This document shows, piece after piece, positions 23,708-34,589 of a stretch of 64,000 nt of DNA. Location of the stretch: the NCBI RefSeq assembly GCF_030269925.1, contig NC_085123.1:8370001-8434000 (forward strand). The letters are read 5' to 3'. The first letter of the stretch is position 1. Each line of letters opens with the position of its first letter. Below the pieces are notes generated by a model, which ran no database searches, was not told where the DNA came from, and worked only from the letters and a program-made list of their open reading frames with translations. Made by a program: the position numbers and the translations under genes. Origin of the DNA: Bombyx mori (Eukaryota; Arthropoda; Insecta; Lepidoptera; Bombycidae).

Positions 23708-25320
23708 TATCCTTAAGACTCACTGTTAAGAAACGAGTATATTCATTATTGTTGATGATCTGCTTGATGATTATTAAATATAAATAAATTTACTAGGCTG
23801 TACAAACATTTCCCAAAGCTCTTAATGTGAGATGTCATCAACGGAACGTCAATAATTTTTAAGCTGAGATATTAAACTCATTTGATTTTAGCTATATACT
23901 TCTTGTTTAGTAAAGCTTAATAGTTATAAAAATATATAGTTAGATTGTCCATTGCTTCTGCAATCCAATCATGATTTCGGATTAGATAGGTCGACATTTT
24001 ATTCTAATGCAATTGAAACTTGCACCTCTTTTCTCTTGGCCGGGTTATTGGTTACGCGTTGTGGTGTTTATAAACTCTAGTGGCCACTTAACAGCAGGAC
24101 AGCCCTAAGTTTGTCTGTTCATATACCTACAATAATTTTTTTGTCATGCAAACCAAAATAATTGACTTACCATAATTCAATAAAGCATAATTTACGAAAA
24201 CAAACCACTGAAACCGGCAATGTATATTTTACAACTATATTATTTATTATCGTATTAAATGAAATATTATTTTATAGATGATAAATTTTCTACAATTGCC
24301 GCGTACGGTGCACGATGTGCGACTGCATATACGCGATAAGTATAGCATCAATAAAGTAAATTGTACGCAAATTTTCAAATGTTTAAAAATTTAATTTTTC
24401 CGCTTTGAATAGAATTACTGTTGTATCAACATTATTTGATGGCACGTACGGACGTGATGTCGGATTTGTTATTACTTAAATGTTGTTTAAGCGTTATTAG
24501 AATGGCAAAATGAGTCATTTTCATTACATTTTCGTGGTATTTTTTATTAAGTTACGTAATACCAGTACATTAATTCTAACGAATTATAATGTTCGTGTCA
24601 ATGCGGTATAGTATAGGCCAAATCGAAGTCCAATTTTTTTAAAGTATATTTTGATATCTTTTACGTAAACATTACGTATCTGTAAATACTTTTTAACTTT
24701 TAAAGAATGTTCTGCTGCGTATTCTTTTATGGATCATCACTCCTAAGGGAAGAGATACAGTGTTTTGGTGATTCTAGGCCTAAAAACAACCACAAAAAAA
24801 TTTTAATGTTGTACCTAACATTTGCCATAATTTTTGTGCGCTATTCCTCTAAAATTGAAAAAAATCAAACGAAGAAAATGTTTATTTTTTTCTTGTCTGT
24901 TTAATTTTTGAATGTATGAATTAATAAAATGTTTCCAGTTATCACAAATAATCTAGACTACATCTTTTTAACAAAAAGTACGTTCTATGAAAAAAAAGTT
25001 ATAGTGACAAAAGTTCTAAATTGGAATACGTTCAAAATTTTTGGCGAATGTCAACATGGCGTAAATTATTAATTAAATACCTATGGTGCTTGGTTTTTGA
25101 TTTTGAATAACCGTATTAAAGGATTCTACAGAAGGAAATAAAACTTTATCAGGTAACAAATAGGGTGTATCATAATTTAAGTGTAAACTAATATTAGAAA
25201 TTGTGAGAGTCCTCATTTGTGGCACACATTGCCAAATACGTTCATAAGTATTTTAAAAAAAATTCAAAATAATGTGATGATTATTATTGTTTCATATGTT
25301 TTAACTATTTTCGTATTCAG
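23708..25320. promoter_or_regulatory. Shared intergenic region of two divergent paralogues
   Basis: About 1.6 kb separates the start codon of the minus-strand gene (23707) from the first coding exon of the plus-strand gene (25322). Both promoters should lie here. No TATA box or other motif stands out. An acceptor-like ttcgtattcag directly before 25321 suggests that the plus-strand gene has an upstream non-coding exon inside this region. Confidence 0.4.
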
Positions 25321-25751
25321 GATGGTGGATCACGATCCAGGCCTTAAACAGGAGGAAAACTATCCTCTTTTAAAGGTGGATGCGGGAGGAGGTGATTCTT
25401 GTGTGGGTCCTCAAGCGCCGCTTACTACGGTATCTCCAGGATGGACCATTGCTTCTGGGAGAAAACACTCTTGGCTTAATCGGTGGCCCGGCCCCGGTTA
25501 GTTATGATGGAATAATACAAACACAACTTTGAGTCTTTCCGCAATTTTTTTTTAAATATAGGCAATAATATTATAACTACTCCAATTAAAGTATTCGTCC
25601 AAGTTCGCTCTAAATACGTAAGTTTTAACATTAACATTAACGTTAGTTTAATATAAGTGACTTAATTTAGTATTGTAATAATACAACCAAGATTAAATGT
25701 GTTTAAAATTTTAAATTTATCAGCTATAAATACTAGTTTATTATATATATT

Positions 25752-26030
25752 ACTAGCTGATCCGGCAGACTTCGTAGTGCCTCAATCGATAAATAAAAGA
25801 CCTAAACTTTTGTATAAAATAAACTTAAAACAAACAAAAGGAATCCGTCCGATGGGGGGGACATCAAAGGGAAAACAAAATTGTTATTTTTATTTAATTC
25901 CGAGCATTTTCATATTTATTTACCTTTTAAACATTCTCTGGACTTCCACAAATAAAATTAGCCAAATCGGTCTAGCCGTTCTTGAGTTTTAGCGAGACTA
26001 ACGAACAGCAATTCATTTTTATATATATAG
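25752..26030 (+). repeat. Interspersed retroelement tail, actagctga family (copy 4)
   Basis: It starts actagctgatccggcagac and ends in a TATATATAGAT-like tail. It lies in the first intron of the LINE-split gene, about 60 bp before the exon 2 acceptor at 26089. Confidence 0.75.
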
Positions 26031-27000
26031 ATAGATAAATATATAGATAATATTAGTTTAATGTCAATAACTATAAAATATCGTTTCAGAATTATTCTCG
26101 GCCTGTTGGATGACGTTTATTTTATTGGGAATATCTCTTCTGGTATTTTACGCTATTGGTATTAGCGTTTACAGACACCAGGGTCTTATATTTGTAAATT
26201 GCAACGACACCAGACCATATAGTCAAGTTTTTTATCATCAAATAGTCTCAGCAGAAACATATTTTCCATTCAGCTCGTACTATGGATATCTATCGAACAT
26301 GGTTACGCAATACCCTGATCTACGTTTGAATTGGTTCTTCCTGATCGACGATTCACAGCAGTATACCTTCAATAAATTAGTTCAAACGAGAAAAACGAAT
26401 GTCTTTGAGAAAAACAACAGGAGATCCATTCAAGATTTTAGACTGAAATATAAAAGTGTAAATCTTACTATCATGCTCTTAAGTAAGTTTATGGCGACGA
26501 CTCCAATGAGGTTCAATTGGAAAACTATTCCGGCATCGTATTTGAGTTTTTACGTAAGGACCTTCTCAGTCTGGCGCAACGGTGGCATAGGGATGGATTT
26601 ATCTATATTCAATGCACGATTTAACAGTCGATCCGAAGATAATAGAATCAAAGCAATATTGAAACAGCACAATGACGGTATCCAACCTGAAATTTATTCC
26701 AACGCACTCAGCACTATAGACTCCCAAGAGGAAACTGAGTTTTTCGCGTTAATTAACCAGTTTTTAAACGAAATTCGATCCCTTCTTAATAAAACTATGT
26801 TCTTTTCTACGACATCCGAAAAGAGGCATAATTTTAACGAGCCACGCAAAGGTAAACGTGAAGTAAAGGACTTGTTTAGTATTAAAAGTTTTGATGAAAA
26901 CTGTACTGCTCACCGCCATTTGTCAAACTCATCCAATAACAAAGGAGCAGCAGCAAGCGAGAGCAAATTAAATAGCAGCGTATCCCATACATTAAGGACA

Positions 27001-27404
27001 TTCCGATAGAGGCACCCGTCACGTGCGGACGTGCTCATCGTCCACTCGATCGCCCGGTCTTTGTTCGCCCGGCTTTTGTTAGCCCGGCCATTGTTCGCGC
27101 GGCCTGTGTTTGTGGTACATCTGCCGACTAAGTGCTCTTTCTGGAAGTTTTTATTTGTTTTGTTTCCTTTTGTTGTTTCTGTGTTCGTGGTACATCTGCC
27201 GACAAAGTGGTTTCCTGCAAGTATTTATTTGTTTTGTTTCTTTTCGTAATTTCTGTTTTGTTGTGCTTTTTCTTTGTCCTGTAGTAATCGCGCCGCATTG
27301 CCACCTGTGTTCAATAGAACCGCTCAGGTCCGAGAAGTTGGGGCCTCGCCGCAAGGCGAGTGTTTTCAAGACCCGGGGCCGCCCCACCTGGGTACTCAGC
27401 GATC
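27001..27404 (+). promoter_or_regulatory. LINE 5' UTR with internal repeats (presumed promoter)
   Basis: Two tandem repeats are visible. A short unit around cccggctttgttcg recurs at 27050-27105. A unit of about 73 bp (gtggtacatctgccgac ... tatttgttttgtttc) occurs twice between 27112 and 27257. LINEs of this type carry internal promoters downstream of their 5' end; assigning that role here is inference. Confidence 0.5.
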
Positions 27405-29033
27405 ATGGACGCTGTATTCGCGGAATTCCTCCGACTTCGCCACCCACAGCTCGCCTCGGAGTTCTTGGCCTTCAAGGCCAATCACACTGCGAGCCCTCTC
27501 GAGGACTCCGCCGCGCTCGCTGCTCCTGCGTCGCCTGTACCTGCGTGCAGAGCTTCTGCATTGAGCACCGCAGCCACTGTCGTGCCTGCCGCTCCCGTGT
27601 CGCCTATACTGGCGAGAAAAGCTGCTGCGTCGTCCGCCGTGACCATCGTTTCAGCTGAGCGATCATCCGCGGCCTCCGTCGCGCCCTCTAAAACACCTAC
27701 ACTTGCTCGTAGGTCGCCTGCACCCGCCTCCTCGTGCTCCGACTCTGACTCGGACATGGAGGTCGACCTCGCCCCCGCCTCATCGACGGATGGATTCACC
27801 CTGGTACAGAAGGGTAAGAAGCGTGCCGCGGAGTCTCGAGCTCCCGCGGCCGCTAAAATTAGCAAAGCCGTGAACGCGTCGCGCCCCCGCCCTCAGACTC
27901 CCGTTGCGCCCCCAGCCCGTGCCACTCCGTCGCCGCGTCCGGTGGCACAAAATAAAACCCAGACCCCTCCCCCGGTTATCCTTCAGGAGAAGGCAGCTTG
28001 GGATCGAGTTTGCCTGGCCCTTAAGGCCAAAAATATAAATTTCACGAATGCCCGTAACCTCGCGAACGGCATTCAAATTAAGGTTCAAACACCCGACGAC
28101 CATAGGGCCCTCTCTTCTTACCTCCGTAAGGAGCGTATAAGTTTCCATACGTATACGCTCCAGGAGGAGCGCGAACTCCGCGTTGTAATACGCGGAATCC
28201 CTAAAGAGTTAGATGTAGAGCTCGTAAAAGCCGACCTGTTAGAACAAGGCCTACCAGTGAATTCTGTGCACCGTATGCACACCGGTCGCGGTAGGGAGCC
28301 ATATAATATGGTTCTAGTCGCTCTCCAACCTACCCCCGAGGGTAAGAAAATCTTTAACACACAGACCGTCTGTAGGCTCTCTGGTATCGCTGTCGAAGCC
28401 CCCCATAAAAAAGGCACTCCTAGCCAGTGCCATAACTGTCAATTGTACGGGCACTCTTCCCGTAACTGTCACGCGCGCCCCCGATGTGTTAAGTGTTTGG
28501 GCGATCACGCCACGGCCCTCTGCGCTCGCGACCAAAAAACCGCGACGGAACCGCCTAGCTGCGTCCTGTGTCGAACACAGGGTCACCCCGCGAATTACCG
28601 TGGTTGCCCCCGAGCCCCTAAAATAAATCGCCGCGTCGCCCGCCAAAACCGCCTCCGAGCTTCCGGCCCAGACATCAAAGCCTCGGCACCCTCTGCGTCG
28701 CAGGCTAAGCCAGCGTTCGTTCCGGCGGCGGTGCCCAGTGTCTCGGCCTGGGCAAAACCGCTGCCGTACACGAACACGGCTACAACTCCCTCCTCCGCGA
28801 TTCGTCCCGCCCCCGCGACTCGTCCCTCTCCCGCGACTTGCCCTCCGACCGCGTCCGACAATCTCGCTTTAGCGATCGACTTCTTTCAGTCGATCAACTT
28901 TGAGCGCGTTAACGCTTTGGGCGACGCCATTCGCGCTGCCTCCACTGCACAACACTTTATCGCCGTTGTGCAGGAATACGCCGACGTATACGCGTCATTA
29001 AATACGTACGTCCTCCCCTCACTCCGCCGGTAA
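27405..29033 (+). CDS. LINE ORF1 (Gag-like RNA-binding protein, 542 aa)
   Basis: The start is the ATG at 27405 (MDAVFAEFLRLRHPQ); the open frame extends upstream only by non-ATG codons. An Ala/Pro/Ser-rich N-terminal half (residues 1-190) is followed by a PRE_C2HC-type region (WDRVCLALKAKNINF...). Three Cys/His knuckles follow: CHNCQLYGHSSRNC, CVKCLGDHATALC and CVLCRTQGHPANYRGC. In jockey-clade elements such proteins bind the element RNA and form the RNP. The stop TAA is followed by one codon and then the ORF2 ATG in the same frame. Confidence 0.93.
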   Translation: MDAVFAEFLRLRHPQLASEFLAFKANHTASPLEDSAALAAPASPVPACRASALSTAATVVPAAPVSPILARKAAASSAVTIVSAERSSAASVAPSKTPTLARRSPAPASSCSDSDSDMEVDLAPASSTDGFTLVQKGKKRAAESRAPAAAKISKAVNASRPRPQTPVAPPARATPSPRPVAQNKTQTPPPVILQEKAAWDRVCLALKAKNINFTNARNLANGIQIKVQTPDDHRALSSYLRKERISFHTYTLQEERELRVVIRGIPKELDVELVKADLLEQGLPVNSVHRMHTGRGREPYNMVLVALQPTPEGKKIFNTQTVCRLSGIAVEAPHKKGTPSQCHNCQLYGHSSRNCHARPRCVKCLGDHATALCARDQKTATEPPSCVLCRTQGHPANYRGCPRAPKINRRVARQNRLRASGPDIKASAPSASQAKPAFVPAAVPSVSAWAKPLPYTNTATTPSSAIRPAPATRPSPATCPPTASDNLALAIDFFQSINFERVNALGDAIRAASTAQHFIAVVQEYADVYASLNTYVLPSLRR

Positions 29034-29036
29034 TCA

Positions 29037-31919
29037 ATGGCGTATATAAGTAGAATAAAGCCCCTATCCGTAACGATAGGATTTTTTAACGCTTACGGTC
29101 TCGCAAATCAACGTGATCAGGTTTCTGACTTTTTGCGTGACCACCAAATTGATATCTTTTTAGTGCAGGAGACCCTACTTAAGCCCGCGCGCCGTGACCC
29201 TAAAATCGCGAACTATAACATGGTCAGGAACGACAGGCTCTCTGCCCGTGGTGGTGGTACCGTCATTTACTATAGAAGAGCCCTGCATTGCGTCCCGCTC
29301 GATCCTCCCGCGCTCGTTAATATCGAAGCATCAGTGTGCCGAATCTCACTGACGGGACACGCGCCGATCGTTATCGCGTCCGTTTATCTTCCACCGGATA
29401 AGATCGTTCTAAGCAGTGATATCGAGGCGCTGCTCGGTATGGGGAGCTCTGTCATTCTGGCGGGCGACCTAAATTGTAAACACATCAGGTGGAACTCACA
29501 CACCACAACCCCGAATGGCAGGCGGCTTGACGCGTTAGTCGATGATCTCGCCTTCGATATCGTCGCTCCGCTAACCCCGACTCACTACCCGCTAAATATC
29601 GCGCATCGCCCGGATATACTCGACATAGCGTTATTAAAAAACGTAACTCTGCGCTTACACTCGATCGAAGTAGTTTCAGAGTTAGATTCAGACCACCGTC
29701 CCGTCGTTATGAAGCTCGGTCGCGCTCCCGATTCCGTTCCCGTCACGAGGACTGTGGTGGATTGGCACACGCTGGGCATCAGCCTGGCTGAATCTGATCC
29801 ACCATCGCTCCCGTTTAACCCGGACTCTATCCCGTCTCCTCAGGATACCGCTGAAGCCATAGACATCTTAACGTCACACATCACCTCGACATTAGATAGG
29901 TCATCGAAACAAGTTGTAGCGGAGGACTTCCTTCACCGCTTCAAATTGTCCGACGATATTAGGGAACTCCTTAGAGCTAAGAACGCCTCGATACGCGCCT
30001 ACGACAGGTATCCTACCGCGGAAAATCGTATTCGAATGCGTGCCCTACAACGCGACGTAAAGTCTCGCATCGCCGAAGTCCGAGATGCCAGATGGTCTGA
30101 TTTCTTAGAAGGACTCGCGCCCTCCCAAAGGTCTTACTACCGCTTAGCTCGTACTCTCAAATCGGATACGGTAGTAACTATGCCCCCCCTCGTAGGCCCC
30201 TCAGGCCGACTCGCGGCGTTCGATGATGACGAAAAAGCAGAGCTGCTGGCCGATACATTGCAAACCCAGTGCACGCCCAGCACTCAATCCGTGGACCCTG
30301 TTCATGTAGAATTAGTAGACAGTGAGGTAGAACGCAGAGCCTCCTTGCCACCCTCTGATGCGTTACCACCCGTCACCCCGATGGAAGTTAAAGACTTGAT
30401 CAAAGACCTACGTCCTCGCAAGGCTCCCGGTTCCGACGGTATATCCAACCGCGTTATTAAACTTCTACCCGTCCAACTCATCGTGATGTTGGCATCTATT
30501 TTCAATGCCGCTATGGCGAACTGTATCTTTCCCGCGGTGTGGAAAGAAGCGGACGTTATCGGCATACATAAACCCGGTAAACCAAAAAATCATCCGACGA
30601 GCTACCGCCCGATTAGCCTCCTCATGTCTCTAGGCAAACTGTATGAGCGTCTGCTCTACAAACGCCTCAGAGACTTCGTCTCATCCAAGGGCATTCTTAT
30701 CGATGAACAATTCGGATTCCGTACAAATCACTCATGCGTTCAACAGGTGCACCGCCTCACGGAGCACATTCTTGTGGGGCTTAATCGACCAAAACCGTTA
30801 TACACGGGAGCTCTCTTCTTCGACGTCGCAAAAGCGTTCGACAAAGTCTGGCACAATGGTTTGATTTTCAAACTATTCAACATGGGCGTGCCGGATAGTC
30901 TCGTGCTCATCATACGGGACTTCTTGTCGAACCGCTCTTTTCGATATCGAGTCGAGGGAACCCGCTCCTCCCCACGACCTCTCACAGCTGGAGTCCCGCA
31001 AGGCTCTGTCCTCTCACCCCTCCTATTTAGCTTATTCGTCAACGATATTCCCCGGTCGCCGCCGACCCATTTAGCTTTATTCGCCGACGACACGACTGTT
31101 TACTATTCTAGTAGAAATAAGTCCCTAATCGCGAAGAAGCTTCAGAGCGCAGCCCTAGCCCTAGGACAGTGGTTCCGAAAATGGCGCATAGACATCAACC
31201 CAGCGAAAAGTACTGCGGTGCTATTTCAGAGGGGAAGCTCCACACGGATTTCCTCCCGGATTAGGAGGAGGAATCTCACACCCCCGATTACTCTCTTTAG
31301 ACAACCCATACCCTGGGCCAGGAAGGTCAAGTACCTGGGCGTTACCCTGGATGCATCGATGACATTCCGCCCGCATATAAAATCAGTCCGTGACCGTGCC
31401 GCGTTTATTCTCGGTAGACTCTACCCCATGATCTGTAAGCGGAGTAAAATGTCCCTTCGGAACAAGGTGACACTTTACAAAACTTGCATAAGGCCCGTCA
31501 TGACTTACGCGAGTGTGGTGTTCGCTCACGCGGCCCGCACACACATAGACACCCTCCAATCCCTACAATCCCGCTTTTGCAGGTTAGCTGTCGGGGCTCC
31601 GTGGTTCGTGAGGAACGTTGACCTACACGACGACCTGGGCCTCGAATCAATTCGGAAATACATGAAGTCAGCGTCGGAACGATACTTCGATAAGGCTATG
31701 CGTCATGATAATCGCCTTATCGTTGCCGCCGCTGACTACTCCCCGAATCCTGATCATGCAGGAGCCAGTCACCGTCGACGCCCTAGACACGTCCTTACGG
31801 ATCCATCAGATCCAATAACCTTTGCATTAGATGCCTTCAGCTCTAATACTAGGGGCAGGCTTAGGGACCCCGGTAACCGTACTCGTCGAACTCGACAAAG
31901 AGGTCGACGTGCAACCTAA
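29037..31919 (+). CDS. LINE ORF2 (endonuclease-reverse transcriptase, 960 aa)
   Basis: The N-terminal apurinic-type endonuclease domain shows FNAYGL, VQETLL, GDLNCKHIRWNS and SDHRPVVM (about residues 15-230). The reverse transcriptase domain shows FFDVAKAFDKVWH (motif A), GVPQGSVLSPLLFSLFVNDI (motif B), FADDTTVYY (motif C, catalytic DD) and YLGVTLD. No RNase H domain is seen. The order and length fit the jockey clade. ORF2 starts 3 nt after the ORF1 stop, in the same frame, so translation probably relies on reinitiation or read-through. No frame-breaking lesion is visible. Confidence 0.95.
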   Translation: MAYISRIKPLSVTIGFFNAYGLANQRDQVSDFLRDHQIDIFLVQETLLKPARRDPKIANYNMVRNDRLSARGGGTVIYYRRALHCVPLDPPALVNIEASVCRISLTGHAPIVIASVYLPPDKIVLSSDIEALLGMGSSVILAGDLNCKHIRWNSHTTTPNGRRLDALVDDLAFDIVAPLTPTHYPLNIAHRPDILDIALLKNVTLRLHSIEVVSELDSDHRPVVMKLGRAPDSVPVTRTVVDWHTLGISLAESDPPSLPFNPDSIPSPQDTAEAIDILTSHITSTLDRSSKQVVAEDFLHRFKLSDDIRELLRAKNASIRAYDRYPTAENRIRMRALQRDVKSRIAEVRDARWSDFLEGLAPSQRSYYRLARTLKSDTVVTMPPLVGPSGRLAAFDDDEKAELLADTLQTQCTPSTQSVDPVHVELVDSEVERRASLPPSDALPPVTPMEVKDLIKDLRPRKAPGSDGISNRVIKLLPVQLIVMLASIFNAAMANCIFPAVWKEADVIGIHKPGKPKNHPTSYRPISLLMSLGKLYERLLYKRLRDFVSSKGILIDEQFGFRTNHSCVQQVHRLTEHILVGLNRPKPLYTGALFFDVAKAFDKVWHNGLIFKLFNMGVPDSLVLIIRDFLSNRSFRYRVEGTRSSPRPLTAGVPQGSVLSPLLFSLFVNDIPRSPPTHLALFADDTTVYYSSRNKSLIAKKLQSAALALGQWFRKWRIDINPAKSTAVLFQRGSSTRISSRIRRRNLTPPITLFRQPIPWARKVKYLGVTLDASMTFRPHIKSVRDRAAFILGRLYPMICKRSKMSLRNKVTLYKTCIRPVMTYASVVFAHAARTHIDTLQSLQSRFCRLAVGAPWFVRNVDLHDDLGLESIRKYMKSASERYFDKAMRHDNRLIVAAADYSPNPDHAGASHRRRPRHVLTDPSDPITFALDAFSSNTRGRLRDPGNRTRRTRQRGRRAT

Positions 31920-32685
31920 CCCATGCATCAGCCCGCTGAGTTTCTCGCCGGATCTTCTCAGCGGGTCGCGATTCCGATCCGGTAGTAGATTCATTCGCGA
32001 AACAATTGCTCTTGAGTTGTTAGGTCTCCTTCGGAGGCGCTCGGGCAGTTGTTAGCAAATCCCACCCCTCTTGGCTGAGCCTTTGCTCGCCCACCTGTCC
32101 TGGTGAAACTGGAAAGGCCTTCGGGCCACCAGTAAACTTTCAATCATAAAAAAAAAAAAAAAAAAAAAAAACATTAAGGACAGTCGGCGATGTGTTAACG
32201 TTTTCTAATTCAAGCTCTAATAATACTCCATCGCAAAGGGATATAAGAAATATATTCCCTGATAAGATGAATGCGACATCAGAAATGAAACGGGTAACGA
32301 ATAATAGTTCAGAATCTCCTTCGGTAATGTTTTTCTATGAATTTTCATTTTTGAGTGACGGAATGGAGCCGGTTTATGTGTTGCCTGATTTCGAAAAGAA
32401 TTTAGGAGGCTTAAACACACAAGCAACATTAAAGAAAAACACGAGAGAGAATCGGATTGCCCCTCAACTTTTGGCCATAGATTCGGAAGGTGTTTTTGTA
32501 GCGGCTTCTACTCGTTTGCATCCATTATTGGGATATTTAATTGGCAATGGCTGTCACCATTTGCACCCCAAGTTGGCCATTCAAAATGCTTTATCTACTC
32601 ATTGCTCACGATATTTTCGAAATGATTTATACTGCGATAATATTTTTTTGTTGTGAAAATACTCCGTAAACGTTTATTTTGATTA

Positions 32686-32691
32686 AATAAA
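32686..32691 (+). terminator. Polyadenylation signal AATAAA
   Basis: It lies 30 bp after the TGA of the LINE-split gene, the expected place for its 3' end. Confidence 0.55.
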
Positions 32692-32699
32692 TTTGTATG

Positions 32700-34589
32700 T
32701 TTTTAATGCAATTAAAATAAATAAACTAGGTTTTAATCTGAAGCGTATATTTTCAAAGTATAGTCGGCTCATTGGGGCCATGTTTTAAGATTTTAAATAA
32801 ACTTGTGTGCCGACTTGAATAGGGTACGTTTGTCTTTATTCCAATGGAGTTGAATCTTTGAGCTCAAGGTTCCTAAGTACTGGAAAGATAATGAACTTTG
32901 GCGACAGATTAACGCGAATCCGTAGACTAGTTAACCTACTACATCTGCTAACTCCAAGATTCCAACAATTTTCAATAAGCGAGACTTCGCTTTTGACCAA
33001 TGACATACATTTTGCTTATATATGTAATCACTATCATATAACAATATGAGCTACGAATGTTTGAGCATTAGGTTGAGTTTTGAGCCTAAGCTGGTTGGTA
33101 TTACTTTTTGCATATTACTGCCGTAAATCAATCAAGCTATCTACCTTGAAGAGGTGTGTCCACTATTCCAATGTAAAAACTTGGCAGTGGTAAACCTGGT
33201 TAAATTTGCATTAGACCACACTAATATATTTATTGCATAGTTGGAAATCTTCTACTGGTGGCAGCACGTCCTGTGAGTACACATGGGTAGGCCGTTGTAT
33301 GAAAACTGAGATCATAGAACTCATGTCTCAGGTGAGTGGCGGCATTTATGTCGTAGATGTCTATGGACTTGATGACCACTTAATACTAAATGGGCCGTGT
33401 ATTTGTACATTCATTTATTAACAATTAACAAAAAAGATGAGTGAACGAGCTCACTCTAGTGGTTAACAGTGCACATAGACATCACAATGTGAATATCGCC
33501 ACCCAAGTTGGGTGGTGACCCAACCCACCTTGACACTTGAGGCCATATCTCACTTGTATGAATAAAAAAGGAAATTCTAATCGTGAAGGATGTCTATTAG
33601 ATTATTAATTCAAGTTATATGCAACATTCACAATAATTGCGTTGTTCAACTAAATGTTGACACGTATGTACCTACGTGGTATGTAGACACCGACAAAACG
33701 GTATTGTGAAAAGAAAAAAGAACCTTCAATGAACTCAATGAGTGTACTTCAAAAGTATAATAGGTTTTTTTATTTTATTTTAATTCTATTACTTTAATTA
33801 TTATAAATTTAATTTTATTCTATTCATGGTTTTCACTTAATGACTAATTATAAATTGATTACTTTTTGACTATTTATGTACGACAAATTGTATTAGCTAC
33901 TGTTGGTTGTGCCTAATAAATTAATAAAGTCCAATTATCTATGGGTTCATGAAGTCATCTGTCATTTTATAGACAAGCAATACAAAAACATTAAATTATT
34001 GTTAATGTATTCGCCAGTGCTCATAATGTTATTGAACTATGGCGTGGCGGTTAAAAAGATCAACTTGAAATGAAATTGCCATTTAATATAGTTTTGACTC
34101 CAATTTTGAAACCGTATTTGGGAAATATAAAGTCGTGTTGTCAACATTATACATTTATAATTAGTTACTATTATACTTGCTTCTACGGGACTGTCGGCTT
34201 AGTATGTCATTCAATAATATTCAGATATAATACCCATTCAATACTCAGACGACCCTACGGTCCGGACGGTCTTAAGCTGTAATTGCAGTCCATAGACATC
34301 TTATGAAGTATCTCCTAGTCTAAATTGCGTTGAAGTAGCGGTGATATATTATAACCGTGAAATAGTAACGTGTGCTTGCTTTACTGGGTTATACCAACTT
34401 ACTAATGGCTTATACCAACTTACTACTGGCTAGGTAGTATTACATTCATACCGTCCTATTTCATTCTTTATGGTTTATACTTCAGATAGAAGTAACAAAA
34501 TTAGGAATAAGCACCCGTGGTCTACGATTCTTTGAGCGCCTGCTAATAGGCAGTAGCAGTGGTTATGCTAAGGTCGCTTGTGTTAGATC
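32700..34589. other. Intergenic stretch with degraded SINE pieces
   Basis: No gene is supported. Old Bm1-like traces appear at about 33284-33410 (plus; tagatgtctatggac) and 33437-33550 (minus). The rest is AT-rich sequence without visible structure. Confidence 0.5.

Larger units (their letters stand above)
27001..32170 (+). mobile_element. Full-length jockey-type LINE with 12-bp target duplication
   Basis: The element is 5,170 bp and complete from 5' UTR to a 23-base poly(A) ending at 32170. It is flanked by acattaaggaca at 26989-27000 and 32171-32182. Both ORFs are open. It is much richer in GC than the flanking DNA. The lack of truncation, open ORFs, an exact target duplication and a homopolymer tail mark a young, possibly mobile copy. 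Related 3' ends lie at 1910-2175, 58391-58475 and 60531-60807. Confidence 0.95.
25322..32656 (+). pseudogene. Gb3-synthase-like paralogue split by a LINE insertion
   Basis: Coding parts are 25322-25496, 26090-27000 and 32183-32656. The first intron is GT-AG, phase 1. The frame continues exactly when the LINE (27001-32170) and one 12-bp target duplication are skipped; the uninterrupted gene would code for 519 aa. The tail has ENYPLL, like the paralogue. The membrane anchor is about residues 67-85, then SFYVRTFSVWRNGGI at 211-225, where DLS stands instead of DXD. The C-terminal block is LLAIDSEGVFVAAS...STHC...LYCDNIFLL, aligning with the end of the minus-strand gene. The LINE falls after residue 362 and brings an in-frame stop three codons later, removing this C-terminal block. 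Both halves are otherwise free of damage, so the insertion is recent. AATAAA follows at 32686. It may be intact in other individuals. Confidence 0.85.

Noticed and set aside
28595..30565. Long minus-strand frames opposite the LINE ORFs (for example Gly/Ala-rich frames at 27482-28861)
   Set aside because: They are antisense shadows of GC-rich coding sequence; no domain or start context supports them.
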